Shown: positions 28,112 through 37,062 of the stretch, one piece after another | Position numbering within the stretch: position 1 is the stretch's first letter | Layout: each line of letters starts with the position of its first letter | Assembly (NCBI GenBank): GCA_002722885.1 | Contig: PBNE01000004.1 | Coordinates: forward strand, 1 to 64,000 | Source of the DNA: Rhodospirillaceae bacterium | GTDB taxonomy: Bacteria; Pseudomonadota; Alphaproteobacteria; SP197 | Direction of reading: 5' to 3' | DNA: 64,000 nt | Made by a program: the position numbers and the translations under genes | The notes under the pieces: model-generated | The model's input: only the letters and a program-made list of their open reading frames with translations | Database searches by the model: none | What the model was told of the DNA's origin: nothing

Positions 28112-28954
28112 ATGGGAAAGATTGTCTGGCTCGCCAGCTACCCAAAATCCGGCAACACCTGGATGCGGGCCTTCCTGCACAACCTGTTCCGCAATCCGGA
28201 CCGGCCGTTGCCGCTCAACGAACTGGGCGGTGGCAACCTGACGACGGCCGAAACGGCGCTGCACTGGTACAAGGCGCTCGATCCCCGTCCCCTCAAGGAC
28301 ATCCCGCAGGATGAGCTCGATCAGCTCAGGCTGAAGGTTCACGCTGCCATCGCCGCGTCCGTGCCGGGCAACATCTTCTGCAAGATTCATGGTGCGGTGT
28401 TCGAGCTGCGCGGCACCATGACCGTCAACCTGCAGGCCAGCGCCGGTGCCATCTACCTTGTGCGCAATCCGCTCGATGTCGTGCCGTCGTTCGCGAACTT
28501 CCAGGGCATCACAACCGATGTAGCGATCACCGCGCTTTCGACAGCCAACTTCGAACTGCCGCGCGATGTCGACAATGTCTCGGAGCCCCTGGGAAGCTGG
28601 TCCCAGAATGTCGAGAGCTGGACTGGCAAACCCAATTCCGGCCTGCGGGTCGTGCGCTATGAGGATATGCTCGCTTCGCCCGGCAAGACCTTTGCCGGCG
28701 TTGCCGATTTTCTCGGTCTGAAGGTGCTGCGACCCAGGCTGGAAAAGGCCCTGCGCCATTCGTCCTTCAAGGTGTTGCGCAGTCAGGAAGATCGCGACGG
28801 TTTTGTCGAACGCTCGCCGGCTCAGGATCGCTTCTTTCGGACAGGGACGTCCGGGCAATGGCGTGACGAACTCACAGATGAGCAGGTCGCGCGCATGGTC
28901 GAGAACCACCGGGAACAGATGGAACGGTTCGGCTATGTACCCGATGGCTTCTGA
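28112..28954 (+). CDS. Sulfotransferase-family protein 3 of 8
   Basis: A 280-residue paralogue with YPKSGNTWMR at 10-19, Lys91-x-His93 in FCKIHG, RNPLD at 118-122, RYEDM, and C-terminal RTGTSGQW. Together with copy 4 it forms the most alike pair: both have FCKIH, an aromatic FANFQG or FADFQG after the RNPLDVV motif, and GSWSQNVESW. This suggests they share a recent duplication. Begins 5 bases after the copy 2 stop. Confidence 0.88.
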   Translation: MGKIVWLASYPKSGNTWMRAFLHNLFRNPDRPLPLNELGGGNLTTAETALHWYKALDPRPLKDIPQDELDQLRLKVHAAIAASVPGNIFCKIHGAVFELRGTMTVNLQASAGAIYLVRNPLDVVPSFANFQGITTDVAITALSTANFELPRDVDNVSEPLGSWSQNVESWTGKPNSGLRVVRYEDMLASPGKTFAGVADFLGLKVLRPRLEKALRHSSFKVLRSQEDRDGFVERSPAQDRFFRTGTSGQWRDELTDEQVARMVENHREQMERFGYVPDGF

Positions 28955-28980
28955 TCACATCAGCCGTGGAGCGCTTTAGC

Positions 28981-29820
28981 ATGGGCAACATTGTCTGGCT
29001 CGCGAGTTACCCGAAATCCGGCAACACCTGGATGCGGGCTTTCCTCCACAATCTTGTCCGTGACGCTGGTCAACCGGTCGACATCAACCAGATGATCGGT
29101 GCCCTGACCCAGGGCGAATCAGCGATTGGCTGGTACCGTGTCCTCAATCCACGGCCTGCTGAGACATGGACCGACCTTGAAATGGCACGGATGCGGCCGG
29201 CTGTGCACAAGACCATCGCAGCCGGCCAGAACGGCACCGTGTTCTGCAAGATTCACAATCGTCTTGGCCGTCATCACGGGCAACCCACGGTGAACATGGC
29301 CGTCAGTGCCGGCGCGATCTACATCGTGCGCAATCCGCTTGATGTCGTGCTGTCCTTTGCCGACTTTCAGGGTGTCCCGATCGATGAGGCCATTACCATC
29401 ATGGCGACACCTGATTTCAGCACCGAACGCAATGAGCGCAATCTGCCGGAGCTTCTTGGAAGCTGGTCTCAGAATGTCGAAAGCTGGACGGCTGGCGAAG
29501 GCAAGGGCCTTTATGTCGTACGCTACGAAGACATGCTCGAGGATCCGATCAAGGCCTTCGGTGCGGTGACGGCGTTCCTGAATCTCGACTATCCCAAGGT
29601 CCGGCTCGACCGCGCTGTGCGCAACGCGTCCTTCAAGGAGCTGCGCAAGCAGGAGGACGAACGCGGCTTCAACGAACGGCCGGAGCATCAGGAGCGGTTC
29701 TTCCGCAAGGGTACGGCAGGCCAGTGGCGCGATGAACTCAGCGACGATCAGGTCGCGAGGATTTGCGGGGATCACCGCGACCAGATGGCCCGCTTCGGCT
29801 ATCTTCCCGACGGCCACTGA
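28981..29820 (+). CDS. Sulfotransferase-family protein 4 of 8
   Basis: A 279-residue paralogue: YPKSGNTWMR at 10-19, Lys90-x-His92 in FCKIHN, RNPLD at 117-121, RYEDM, and RKGTAGQW near the C-terminus, the copy closest to the animal RKGxxGDW motif. The insert NRLGRHHGQPTV after the catalytic His is specific to this copy. ATG 28981 has GGAG about 9 bases upstream; an in-frame ATG 15 bases earlier would add MERFS. Confidence 0.88.
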   Translation: MGNIVWLASYPKSGNTWMRAFLHNLVRDAGQPVDINQMIGALTQGESAIGWYRVLNPRPAETWTDLEMARMRPAVHKTIAAGQNGTVFCKIHNRLGRHHGQPTVNMAVSAGAIYIVRNPLDVVLSFADFQGVPIDEAITIMATPDFSTERNERNLPELLGSWSQNVESWTAGEGKGLYVVRYEDMLEDPIKAFGAVTAFLNLDYPKVRLDRAVRNASFKELRKQEDERGFNERPEHQERFFRKGTAGQWRDELSDDQVARICGDHRDQMARFGYLPDGH

Positions 29821-29839
29821 CGAACACAAGGAGACGGAC

Positions 29840-30676
29840 GTGGGGCAGATCATCTGGATCGCGAGCTATCCGAAATCGGGCAACACCTGGACCCGTGCGT
29901 TCCTGCACAACCTGTTCCGTGATCCGAAACTATCGTTTAATATCAATGAGATGACGCTTCTCACTGCGAATGAAGCGGCGGCGTCGAACTTCGCCGAGTT
30001 TGACAGCCGTCCTTGGGAGGAGTGGTCGCTCGAGGATGTCGCACGCATCCGCCCCCAGGTTCAGGCGGCGCTTGCGGGCTCGCGGCTCCACACGATCTTC
30101 TGCAAGACACACCTTGCGGTGTTGAAGGTGCGCGACCATCCCACGATCAATCTCAACGTGACGGCTGGCGCGGTCTATCTCGTGCGCAATCCGCTCGATG
30201 TCGCGATCTCCTATGCCAACCATCAGGGTTTGCCGCTTGACCGGCTGATCGAGCTGATGAACCTGCCCAACTATGAAACGCCGAACATGGAGGGCCTGGT
30301 GAACGAACCGATGGGCAGTTGGTCCCAGCATGTCCAGACCTGGACCGCCAACCCCAACCCGGGACTTCTTGTCATGCGCTACGAGGACATGCTGGCTAGT
30401 CCGGTCAAGGCGTTCTCGGACCTTGCGAAGTTTCTCCAGCTCGACGCACCGCGGTCGCGAATCGAACGGGCGGTTAAGAACTCGTCGTTCAAGGTGCTGC
30501 GCAAGCAGGAGGAGCTTCACGGCTTCCACGAAAAGACCGCGGCCCAGGAGAACTTCTTCCGTTCCGGCAAGGCCGGTGAATGGAAGGATGTGCTCAGCGA
30601 GGAGCAGGTCGCGGCGATCTGCAACGCACACCGTGACCAGATGGCCCGCTTCGGCTATCTGCCCGAAGGCTTCTGA
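29840..30676 (+). CDS. Sulfotransferase-family protein 5 of 8 (GTG start)
   Basis: A 278-residue paralogue: YPKSGNTWTR at 10-19, Lys89-x-His91 in FCKTHL, RNPLD at 116-120, RYEDM, and RSGKAGEW near the C-terminus. The start is GTG at 29840, fixed by the excellent AAGGAGA 5 bases upstream and by alignment with the other copies; an ATG far upstream, inside copy 4, is not a credible start. The residues 38-60 (MTLLTANEAAASNFAEFDSR) differ strongly from copies 3 and 4. Confidence 0.88.
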   Translation: MGQIIWIASYPKSGNTWTRAFLHNLFRDPKLSFNINEMTLLTANEAAASNFAEFDSRPWEEWSLEDVARIRPQVQAALAGSRLHTIFCKTHLAVLKVRDHPTINLNVTAGAVYLVRNPLDVAISYANHQGLPLDRLIELMNLPNYETPNMEGLVNEPMGSWSQHVQTWTANPNPGLLVMRYEDMLASPVKAFSDLAKFLQLDAPRSRIERAVKNSSFKVLRKQEELHGFHEKTAAQENFFRSGKAGEWKDVLSEEQVAAICNAHRDQMARFGYLPEGF

Positions 30677-30696
30677 GAACCGCACGGAGAGTCCCC

Positions 30697-31539
30697 ATGG
30701 GTAAGATCGTCTGGATCGCCAGCTATCCGAAATCCGGCAACACCTGGGTCCGGATCTTCCTGTTCAATCTGTTCTTGGAGAGTCCTGAACCGCTGCCGCT
30801 GTCTGATGTCAGCCGGATGTCGACCTCCGACACGATCTTGCGCTGGTACAAGGAGGTCGATGACCGTGACCCGGCGACCTGGACCACCGAGGACATCGCC
30901 GACATGCGGCCCAAAGTGCAGCGCCATCTGGCGTCTCTGACCGACGAGCCGATGTTTACCAAGACCCATGCCGCGTTGGTGCTTATGGCGGGCCGCCAGC
31001 CCTTCGATATGGAGGTGACCGCTGCTGCGATCTATCTCGTACGCAACCCGCTTGATGTTGCGGTGTCCTACGCCAGACATGGCGGTGTTCCGTTCGACGA
31101 CATCATCCAGGTCATGTCAACACCAAATCACATGCTGCCACGCACCGATGCGCTGGTGGAGTTCGTGCAGGGCGGCTGGACCCAGCATGTCATGAGCTGG
31201 ACCCGTGAGCCGAGCCCGGCCATTCATGTCGTGCGCTACGAAGACATGGTCGCCGATCCGATGTCGGCCTTCGGCGGGATCTGCGCCTTCCTCAGGCTCG
31301 AGGTTCCACCGGAGTCTCTTGAACAGGCCATCAGTCATGCCTCGATCGACACGCTACGGCGCCTTGAGTCTGAACAGGGATTCAACGAACGCAGCGCCAA
31401 CCAGGAACGGTTCTTCGGTGAAGGCGGCGTCGATTCTTGGCGCGGCGTGTTGAACGATAACCAGGTGCGCCAGATCGTGAGCCGTCACGGCCGGCAGATG
31501 GCCCGCTTCGGTTATGTGCCGGAAAGATTTCAGGCGTGA
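30697..31539 (+). CDS. Sulfotransferase-family protein 6 of 8, divergent cofactor site
   Basis: A 280-residue paralogue that keeps YPKSGNTWVR (10-19), Lys89-x-His91 in FTKTHA and RNPLD (116-120), but whose C-terminal motif reads GEGGVDSW at 241-248: the Arg that in related enzymes binds the 3'-phosphate of PAPS is Gly, and the second conserved Gly is Asp. It may bind PAPS weakly, use a different donor, or be losing activity. The frame is intact and its codon use is like its neighbours, so it is not an obvious pseudogene. Ends 3 bases before copy 7. Confidence 0.87.
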   Translation: MGKIVWIASYPKSGNTWVRIFLFNLFLESPEPLPLSDVSRMSTSDTILRWYKEVDDRDPATWTTEDIADMRPKVQRHLASLTDEPMFTKTHAALVLMAGRQPFDMEVTAAAIYLVRNPLDVAVSYARHGGVPFDDIIQVMSTPNHMLPRTDALVEFVQGGWTQHVMSWTREPSPAIHVVRYEDMVADPMSAFGGICAFLRLEVPPESLEQAISHASIDTLRRLESEQGFNERSANQERFFGEGGVDSWRGVLNDNQVRQIVSRHGRQMARFGYVPERFQA

Positions 31540-31542
31540 GCC

Positions 31543-32382
31543 ATGGGCAAGATCTTGTGGCTCACCAGTTATCCGAAATCGGGCAACACCTGGGTCCGTC
31601 TGTTTCTTGCCAATCTGTTCAAGGGAGACAGGGCATCCCCTGTCGCTCTGAACAGGATCGGCGAAGCGACCCTCGCCGAACCCGGAACGGCCGGCTTCGC
31701 GCTGTTCGACAAACGTCCGTGGCAGGACTGGTCGGTTGAGGATATTGCCCGGTTGCGACCACAGGTGCAGGAACGCATCGCATCGACCGGCGACGGGGTC
31801 GTGCCGGTCAAGACCCACAACGCCTTCGTTCTGGTCAGGGGCACATCCGTCATCAACATGGCCGTCACGGCAGGCGCGGTCTATGTCGTGCGCAACCCGC
31901 TCGATGTCGCCGTCTCCTATGCCCATCATCAGGGCAGTGACATCGATGCCATCATTGACATCATGGCCCAGTCGATGTTTCGGACACCGACCAACGGGAC
32001 CAATGTCTATGAGGTCATGGGCAACTGGTCCGAACATGTCGCGAGCTGGACCGCCAGCCAGAGCCCGATGATTCACATCATGCGTTACGAGGACATGTTG
32101 GCTAACCCGCACGGCGTGTTTGCCGGCCTGGCCGGGTTCATGCGCACTGGCGCCGACGAGGCCGCGGTCAAACGGGCCGTCGACATGAGCGCCTTCGATA
32201 CGGTCAGCCGGCAGGAGGCGTCCGAGGGGTTCGCCGAGCGCACGCCCGCTCAGGATCGGTTCTTCCGCGCTGGCCGTGCCGAACAATGGCGCGACGTGTT
32301 GAGCGAGGATCAGATCGGCCGCATCGTCGAGACCCACCGTGAGCAGATGGCACGTTACGACTATGTGCCCGAAGGTTACTGA
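31543..32382 (+). CDS. Sulfotransferase-family protein 7 of 8
   Basis: A 279-residue paralogue: YPKSGNTWVR at 10-19, Lys90-x-His92 in VPVKTHN, RNPLD at 117-121, RYEDM, and RAGRAEQW near the C-terminus, where the second Gly of the motif is Glu. The C-terminus reads MARYDYVPEGY, where FGY is found in all others. The PAPS loop is preceded by LTSY instead of LASY. Follows copy 6 by 3 bases and precedes copy 8 by 2. Confidence 0.88.
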   Translation: MGKILWLTSYPKSGNTWVRLFLANLFKGDRASPVALNRIGEATLAEPGTAGFALFDKRPWQDWSVEDIARLRPQVQERIASTGDGVVPVKTHNAFVLVRGTSVINMAVTAGAVYVVRNPLDVAVSYAHHQGSDIDAIIDIMAQSMFRTPTNGTNVYEVMGNWSEHVASWTASQSPMIHIMRYEDMLANPHGVFAGLAGFMRTGADEAAVKRAVDMSAFDTVSRQEASEGFAERTPAQDRFFRAGRAEQWRDVLSEDQIGRIVETHREQMARYDYVPEGY

Positions 32383-32384
32383 TC

Positions 32385-33224
32385 ATGGGCCGGATCCTGT
32401 GGCTGGCTAGCTTTCCGAAGTCCGGAAACACCTGGATGCGGGCCTTCCTGCACAACCTGATTCACGACCGCGGTGGCTCGCTCGACGTCAACGCGATCTC
32501 GGCGACGGCTCTGCTTGACGCCGGCAAACGCTACTACACCCCTTTCACGGACAAGGACCCCGGCGAGCTCAGCCGGGAGGAGGTCGCCGCCTTGCGCCCG
32601 AAGGTTCAGGCGGCAATGGCGCGGAGTTCGTCGGGAACGGTCTTCGTGAAAACCCACACCACACTCACCATGCTGGCCGGTTACCCCAGCCATGACCCCG
32701 ACCTGATGGCGGGCGCGGTCTACATGGTGCGCGACCCGCGCGATGTCGCCGTCAGCTATGCCGATCATCTGGGCATCACACTCGACGCCGCAATCGCCGC
32801 GATGGGCCAGGAGAATGGACAGACCGATGCGACCGACAAGGGTGTGACCGAGTTCATCGGAAGCTGGAGCCAGAACGTCACAAGCTGGGTCAGCCAGGAG
32901 GGCCCCACGGTTCTGGTCGTGCGCTACGAGGACATGCTGGCCACGCCCAAGACGACATTCGGACGTGTGGTCAAGTTCCTGCATCTCCAGCGGACACCGC
33001 ATATGGTCAGGAAAGCGATCGAAAACACACGCTTCGACAAGCTCGCTCGCCAGGAAACCAAGACCGGGTTCGGGGAGCGTTCGCCGAAACAGGAAAAGTT
33101 CTTTCGCCGTGGCCGCTCGGGCGGCTGGCGCGCCATCCTGAGTGAGGCACAGGTGCAGCAGATCGAACAGGATCACGGCGCGCTGATGCGCCACTTCGGT
33201 TATCTCGGGGAACAGTCGACATGA
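32385..33224 (+). CDS. Sulfotransferase-family protein 8 of 8, most divergent copy
   Basis: A 279-residue paralogue with FPKSGNTWMR at 10-19 (Tyr to Phe), Lys89-x-His91 in FVKTHT, and RDPRDVAVSY at 116-125 instead of RNPLD; RDPRD is in fact closer to the canonical bacterial sulfotransferase motif. The C-terminal RRGRSGGW is intact. The acceptor region is the most different of the eight (KRYYTPFTDKDPGE and SHDPDLMAG). Its stop overlaps the start of yggS as ATGA, tying the array to that gene. Confidence 0.88.
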   Translation: MGRILWLASFPKSGNTWMRAFLHNLIHDRGGSLDVNAISATALLDAGKRYYTPFTDKDPGELSREEVAALRPKVQAAMARSSSGTVFVKTHTTLTMLAGYPSHDPDLMAGAVYMVRDPRDVAVSYADHLGITLDAAIAAMGQENGQTDATDKGVTEFIGSWSQNVTSWVSQEGPTVLVVRYEDMLATPKTTFGRVVKFLHLQRTPHMVRKAIENTRFDKLARQETKTGFGERSPKQEKFFRRGRSGGWRAILSEAQVQQIEQDHGALMRHFGYLGEQST

Positions 33225-33901
33225 GCGATGTGGATGTGGCCGCAAACCTCAAGGCCGTGACAGACGAGATTGCGGCAGCGGCCGAACAAGTAGACCGCGC
33301 CTCCGACGCGGTCACGCTGGTTGCCGTCTCCAAGACCCACGATGCCGATCACATCAGGCCCGCGCTCGATGCCGGGCACCGTGTCTTCGGTGAGAACCGC
33401 GTGCAGGAGGCCCAGGGCAAATGGCCTAGCCTCAAGGACGACTTCAACGCTGTCGAACTTCATTTGATTGGTCCGCTGCAAACCAACAAGGCCGACGATG
33501 CCGTTGCCCTGTTCGATATCATCGAAACCGTCGACCGCCCGAAGCTGATCAGGGCCCTGGTCAAGGCCATCGACAAGATCGGTCGCAGGCCTGGTTGTTT
33601 CATTCAGGTCAACACCGGTGAAGAGGAACAGAAGGCGGGCTGTCTGCCCGACGACACCGACGCCCTGGTGGCCCAGGCGCGGGAGGCGGGGCTGGAGGTT
33701 TTGGGCCTGATGTGCATCCCACCGTTAGACGAGGAACCTTCGTTGCACTTCGCCCTGCTGGCGGACCTCGCCAAACGCAACGGCCTCAATCAGCTTTCCA
33801 TGGGCATGTCCGGCGACTACGAAACCGCCGTGACTTTCGGCGCGACCCATGTGCGCGTTGGCACCGCGATCTTCGGCACCAGGCCCAAACCGGTCGCTTG
33901 A
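33221..33901 (+). CDS. PLP homeostasis protein (YggS/PLPBP family)
   Basis: A 226-residue alanine-racemase-fold protein without the racemase C-domain. The PLP lysine is in VAVSKTH (about residue 38), and the family signatures FGENRVQEAQGKW, HLIGPLQTNK, NTGEEEQKAGC and LSMGMSGDYETAV are all present. It buffers free pyridoxal phosphate and affects amino-acid and cofactor balance. It is normally near proC or trpS-like housekeeping genes; here it shares an ATGA overlap with the last sulfotransferase, so it may be read from the array transcript. Confidence 0.95.
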   Translation: MSDVDVAANLKAVTDEIAAAAEQVDRASDAVTLVAVSKTHDADHIRPALDAGHRVFGENRVQEAQGKWPSLKDDFNAVELHLIGPLQTNKADDAVALFDIIETVDRPKLIRALVKAIDKIGRRPGCFIQVNTGEEEQKAGCLPDDTDALVAQAREAGLEVLGLMCIPPLDEEPSLHFALLADLAKRNGLNQLSMGMSGDYETAVTFGATHVRVGTAIFGTRPKPVA

Positions 33902-33954
33902 CCCCTTTGGCGGCGCGCGCGATAACCCGCCGTCCCTGACATGGAGTGGTCCCG

Positions 33955-34947
33955 ATGAATCGGGTGTTTTCCGGCATTCAGCCGACCGGCAGCCTTCACC
34001 TCGGCAACTACCTCGGTGCGCTCAAGCGCTTCGTGGAGATGCAGGAGGACTATGAGTGCATCTATTGCATCGTCGATCTGCACGCCATCACGATGCCCTA
34101 CGACCCGGCGGAATTGCGCGCCAACACACGTGAGGTCACCGCCGGCTTTCTGGCCTCGGGCCTCGACCCCGCACGCTGCATCATCTTCAACCAGAGCCAG
34201 TGTGCGATGCACACGCGCCTGTCGTGGATGTTGTCGTGCATGACACCGCTGGGCTGGCTCAACCGCATGACCCAGTTCAAGGAGAAGGCGGGCAAGAAGC
34301 GCGACAACGCCAGCCTCGGGCTCTACGGCTATCCTGTGCTGCAGGCCGCGGATATCATCGGCTACCACGCCACGCACGTTCCGGTGGGCGAGGACCAGAA
34401 ACAGCATCTCGAACTCTCCCGTGATATCGCCGGTGCCTTCAACCATCAGTTCGGGGTCGATTTCTTTCCGCTGCCTGAGCCCGTCATCACCGGCGAGGCG
34501 ACGCGCGTGATGAGCCTGCGTGACGGCACCAACAAGATGTCGAAGTCCGAGCAGAGCGACTACTCGCGGATCAATCTCAACGACGACCGTGACACCATCG
34601 CCCTGAAGTTCCGCAAGGCCCGCACCGACAGCGAACCCGGTGTGACCTATGACGCGGAGAACAGGCCCGAGGCTTCGAACCTGATCACGATCTATTCGGC
34701 GTTGTCCGACAGCAACCGGCAGGCCGTGGTTGATGAGTTCGCCAGCGCCCAGTTCAGTGACTTCAAGAAGGCGCTCACCGAACTCGCGGTCGAAAAGCTC
34801 GGCCCGGTCGGCGAGGAGATGAAGCGGCTGATGGCCGATCCCGGCTATGTCGATAGTGTCCTGAAAGACGGTGCGGAGCGAGCTAGTGCGATTGCCATGC
34901 CGATCCAGGCCGAGGTCGAGGAGATCATGGGCTTTCTGAAGCCCTGA
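33955..34947 (+). CDS. trpS: Tryptophanyl-tRNA synthetase TrpS
   Basis: A 330-residue class I synthetase. The HIGH-type motif is [11 protein letters not shown], the KMSKS loop is [14 protein letters not shown], and [11 protein letters not shown] and [10 protein letters not shown] are typical TrpS sequences. GGAG at 33943-33946 decides the ATG at 33955 over an in-frame ATG 9 bases earlier. It is followed by a perfect hairpin and the convergent trmB. Confidence 0.97.
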   Translation: MNRVFSGIQPTGSLHLGNYLGALKRFVEMQEDYECIYCIVDLHAITMPYDPAELRANTREVTAGFLASGLDPARCIIFNQSQCAMHTRLSWMLSCMTPLGWLNRMTQFKEKAGKKRDNASLGLYGYPVLQAADIIGYHATHVPVGEDQKQHLELSRDIAGAFNHQFGVDFFPLPEPVITGEATRVMSLRDGTNKMSKSEQSDYSRINLNDDRDTIALKFRKARTDSEPGVTYDAENRPEASNLITIYSALSDSNRQAVVDEFASAQFSDFKKALTELAVEKLGPVGEEMKRLMADPGYVDSVLKDGAERASAIAMPIQAEVEEIMGFLKP

Positions 34948-34969
34948 CGGGATCGACCAACTCAAAAGC

Positions 34970-35000
34970 GTGTCATCCCGGCCATGAGCCGGGATGACAC
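34970..35000. repeat. Perfect 13-bp palindrome, GTCATCCCGGC-type intergenic repeat
   Basis: GTGTCATCCCGGC at 34970-34982 pairs perfectly with 34988-35000 around a 5-base loop. It lies between the 3' ends of convergent trpS and trmB. Hairpins with the core GTCATCCCGGC are a known abundant intergenic repeat type in several alphaproteobacteria and may serve as transcript ends; there is no T-tract on either strand. Confidence 0.8.
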
Positions 35001-35004
35001 GGGT

Positions 35005-35709
35005 CTACTGAGATGTACCCCGCGCCTTCCGCCGAAAAGTCAGGAACACCGGCGTGCGCCCGGCTTCGATGGCCTTGGCCTCGTAGCGGGTGCCGGGCCA
35101 GTCACGGGTCCTGCTGCGCCAGTCACCCGGGCGCCGCGCCGTCCAGGTGAGATCAGGATGCGGCCAGACGGCCGCCATCATCCAGCGAGCGTAGTCCATG
35201 ATGTCGGTCGCCAGGCGCAGTTCGCCGCCATCGACCAGAAGGTCGGCGAAGCGGTTAGCCGACCAGTGGTTCACGATGCGTCGTTTGTGATGGCGCGCCT
35301 TGGGCCAAGGGTCCGGAAACAGAACGAAGATGCGTTCTAGACTGGTCGGCGGCAGGGCGTCGAGAAGAGGCCGGACGTCGCCGTCGATGATGCGGACATT
35401 GCCAAGGCCGCTGTCGTCGACATGGGCCAGAAGCGAGGCGACACCGTTGAGAAAGGGCTCGGCCCCGATCACCGTGACATCGGGATGGTGTTCGGCCTGC
35501 CAGGCAAGATGTTCGCCACCCCCGAAGCCGACCTCGAGCCACAGCCGGTCGCGGGCAGGTTCAACACCTTTCAGATCGACGGTTCCATCGGCGGCGACGA
35601 CCGGACGCAGCAACGGCAGGCGCTCGTCAACGAGAGCCTGCCGTCGTGCGGACAGATCGTGGCCCTTGCGCCGGCCATAGAGCCGGCGATCAGCCTCAGG
35701 CGCAGGCAA
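35005..35709 (-). CDS. trmB: tRNA (guanine46-N7)-methyltransferase TrmB
   Basis: A 234-residue SAM-dependent enzyme that makes m7G46 in tRNA variable loops. SAM motif [15 protein letters not shown] is at about residues 53-67, and [20 protein letters not shown] is the family signature. The start is TTG at 35709, overlapping the end of metK by 14 bases; no in-frame ATG lies near the N-terminal homology, so a TTG start is required. Confidence 0.93.
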   Translation of the reverse strand: MPAPEADRRLYGRRKGHDLSARRQALVDERLPLLRPVVAADGTVDLKGVEPARDRLWLEVGFGGGEHLAWQAEHHPDVTVIGAEPFLNGVASLLAHVDDSGLGNVRIIDGDVRPLLDALPPTSLERIFVLFPDPWPKARHHKRRIVNHWSANRFADLLVDGGELRLATDIMDYARWMMAAVWPHPDLTWTARRPGDWRSRTRDWPGTRYEAKAIEAGRTPVFLTFRRKARGTSQ

Positions 35710-36862
35710 TCTTCAGCGCATCGGCGACGTCGGTCTTCTCCCAGGAGAAGCCGCCATCGGCCTCAGCGGCACGTCCGAAGTGACCATAGGCCGCCGTGCG
35801 TTCATAGATCGCACGGTCGAGACCGAGATGGTCGCGGATGCCGCGTGGCGTGAGATCCATGACCTCGCGCAGCGCCTTTTCCAGGGCTGCTTCGTCGCAC
35901 TGGCCCGTGCCATGGGTGTCGACATAGACCGACAGCGGATCGGCAACGCCGATGGCGTAGGAGAGCTGAATGGTGCAGCGGTCGGCGAGATCGGAGGCCA
36001 CGACGTTCTTGGCGAGGTAGCGGCTGGCATAGGCGGCCGAACGGTCGACCTTGCTGGGGTCTTTGCCCGAGAATGCTCCACCGCCGTGAGGCGCTGCGCC
36101 GCCATAGGTGTCGACGATGATCTTGCGCCCGGTCAGGCCGCAGTCACCGTCCGGGCCACCGATCACGAAGTTGCCCGTCGGGTTCACATAGAACTGGTCG
36201 TCGGGGCACATCCAGCCATCGGGCAGGACCTCCTCGACATAGGGGCGCACGATCTCCTTGACCTGATCCTGGCTCAGGTCTGCCGCATGCTGGGTCGAGA
36301 CCACGACAGAAGTCGCCCGGACCGGCTGGCCGTTCTCGTACTGCAGCGTCACCTGGCTCTTGGAGTCAGGCTCCAGGCCCGGTTCGGTGCCGTCGTGGCG
36401 GACATCGGCCAGGCGCTTGAGAATCTGATGCGACAGATGAATCGGTGCGGGCATCAGCACCGAGGTCTCGCGGCAGGCGTAACCGAACATGATGCCCTGG
36501 TCGCCCGCACCTTCAGCCTTGTTGCCGGCGGAATCGACACCCTGGGCGATGTCGGCGGACTGTTCGTGCAGGTGAACCTGAATCTCGGCGTTCTTCCAGT
36601 GGAATCCGTCCTGTTCATAGCCGATCGATTTCACTGCATTGCGTGCCAGGTCTTCGACTTGGTCGATGATCCCAGCGGGGCCGCGGACCTCGCCGGCGAT
36701 GACAATGAGGTTGGTGCTGGTCAGCGTCTCACAGGCCACACGAGCGGCCGGATCGGCGCCCAGATAGGCATCGACGACGGCGTCGGAGATGCGGTCGCAG
36801 ACCTTGTCGGGATGGCCTTCCGACACGGATTCACTGGTGAACAGATAGTTGCTCCGGGCCAC
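35696..36862 (-). CDS. metK: S-adenosylmethionine synthetase MetK
   Basis: A 388-residue enzyme that makes SAM from methionine and ATP. The N-terminal [21 protein letters not shown], the [12 protein letters not shown] signature and the second signature [20 protein letters not shown] are present. I chose GTG 36862 because GGGAGG lies 5-6 bases before it; GTG 36868 would abut that site. The 176 bases upstream before the end of the XRE gene were checked for a SAM riboswitch and none was recognised. SAM supply next to trmB is a common order. Confidence 0.96.
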   Translation of the reverse strand: MARSNYLFTSESVSEGHPDKVCDRISDAVVDAYLGADPAARVACETLTSTNLIVIAGEVRGPAGIIDQVEDLARNAVKSIGYEQDGFHWKNAEIQVHLHEQSADIAQGVDSAGNKAEGAGDQGIMFGYACRETSVLMPAPIHLSHQILKRLADVRHDGTEPGLEPDSKSQVTLQYENGQPVRATSVVVSTQHAADLSQDQVKEIVRPYVEEVLPDGWMCPDDQFYVNPTGNFVIGGPDGDCGLTGRKIIVDTYGGAAPHGGGAFSGKDPSKVDRSAAYASRYLAKNVVASDLADRCTIQLSYAIGVADPLSVYVDTHGTGQCDEAALEKALREVMDLTPRGIRDHLGLDRAIYERTAAYGHFGRAAEADGGFSWEKTDVADALKIACA

Positions 36863-37062
36863 GATCACCCTCCCATGGCACTTGAAGTCTCAATGATATG
36901 AACCCGCAGCAGCCGGTGGGCTGCATAGGCCATGATGCGCCTGCCACGCGTGCGCCAACAGGCGGCGCGACACTCGCCGAACCGTGCGGCAGGGTCAAGA
37001 TGTTTGACGCCCGCAGCGGACCGAACGGCCGCGACGGATGGTTCAGGACCGGCCGAGGTCGA

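Noticed and set aside
28103..28909. Long minus-strand frame inside the sulfotransferase array (similar ones lie under the other copies)
   Set aside because: They are reverse-frame shadows recurring because the eight genes are paralogous, not a nested antisense gene family.
36863..37062. A SAM riboswitch upstream of metK
   Set aside because: No match to the SAM-I, SAM-II or SAM/SAH consensus could be seen; only unstructured GC-rich sequence.
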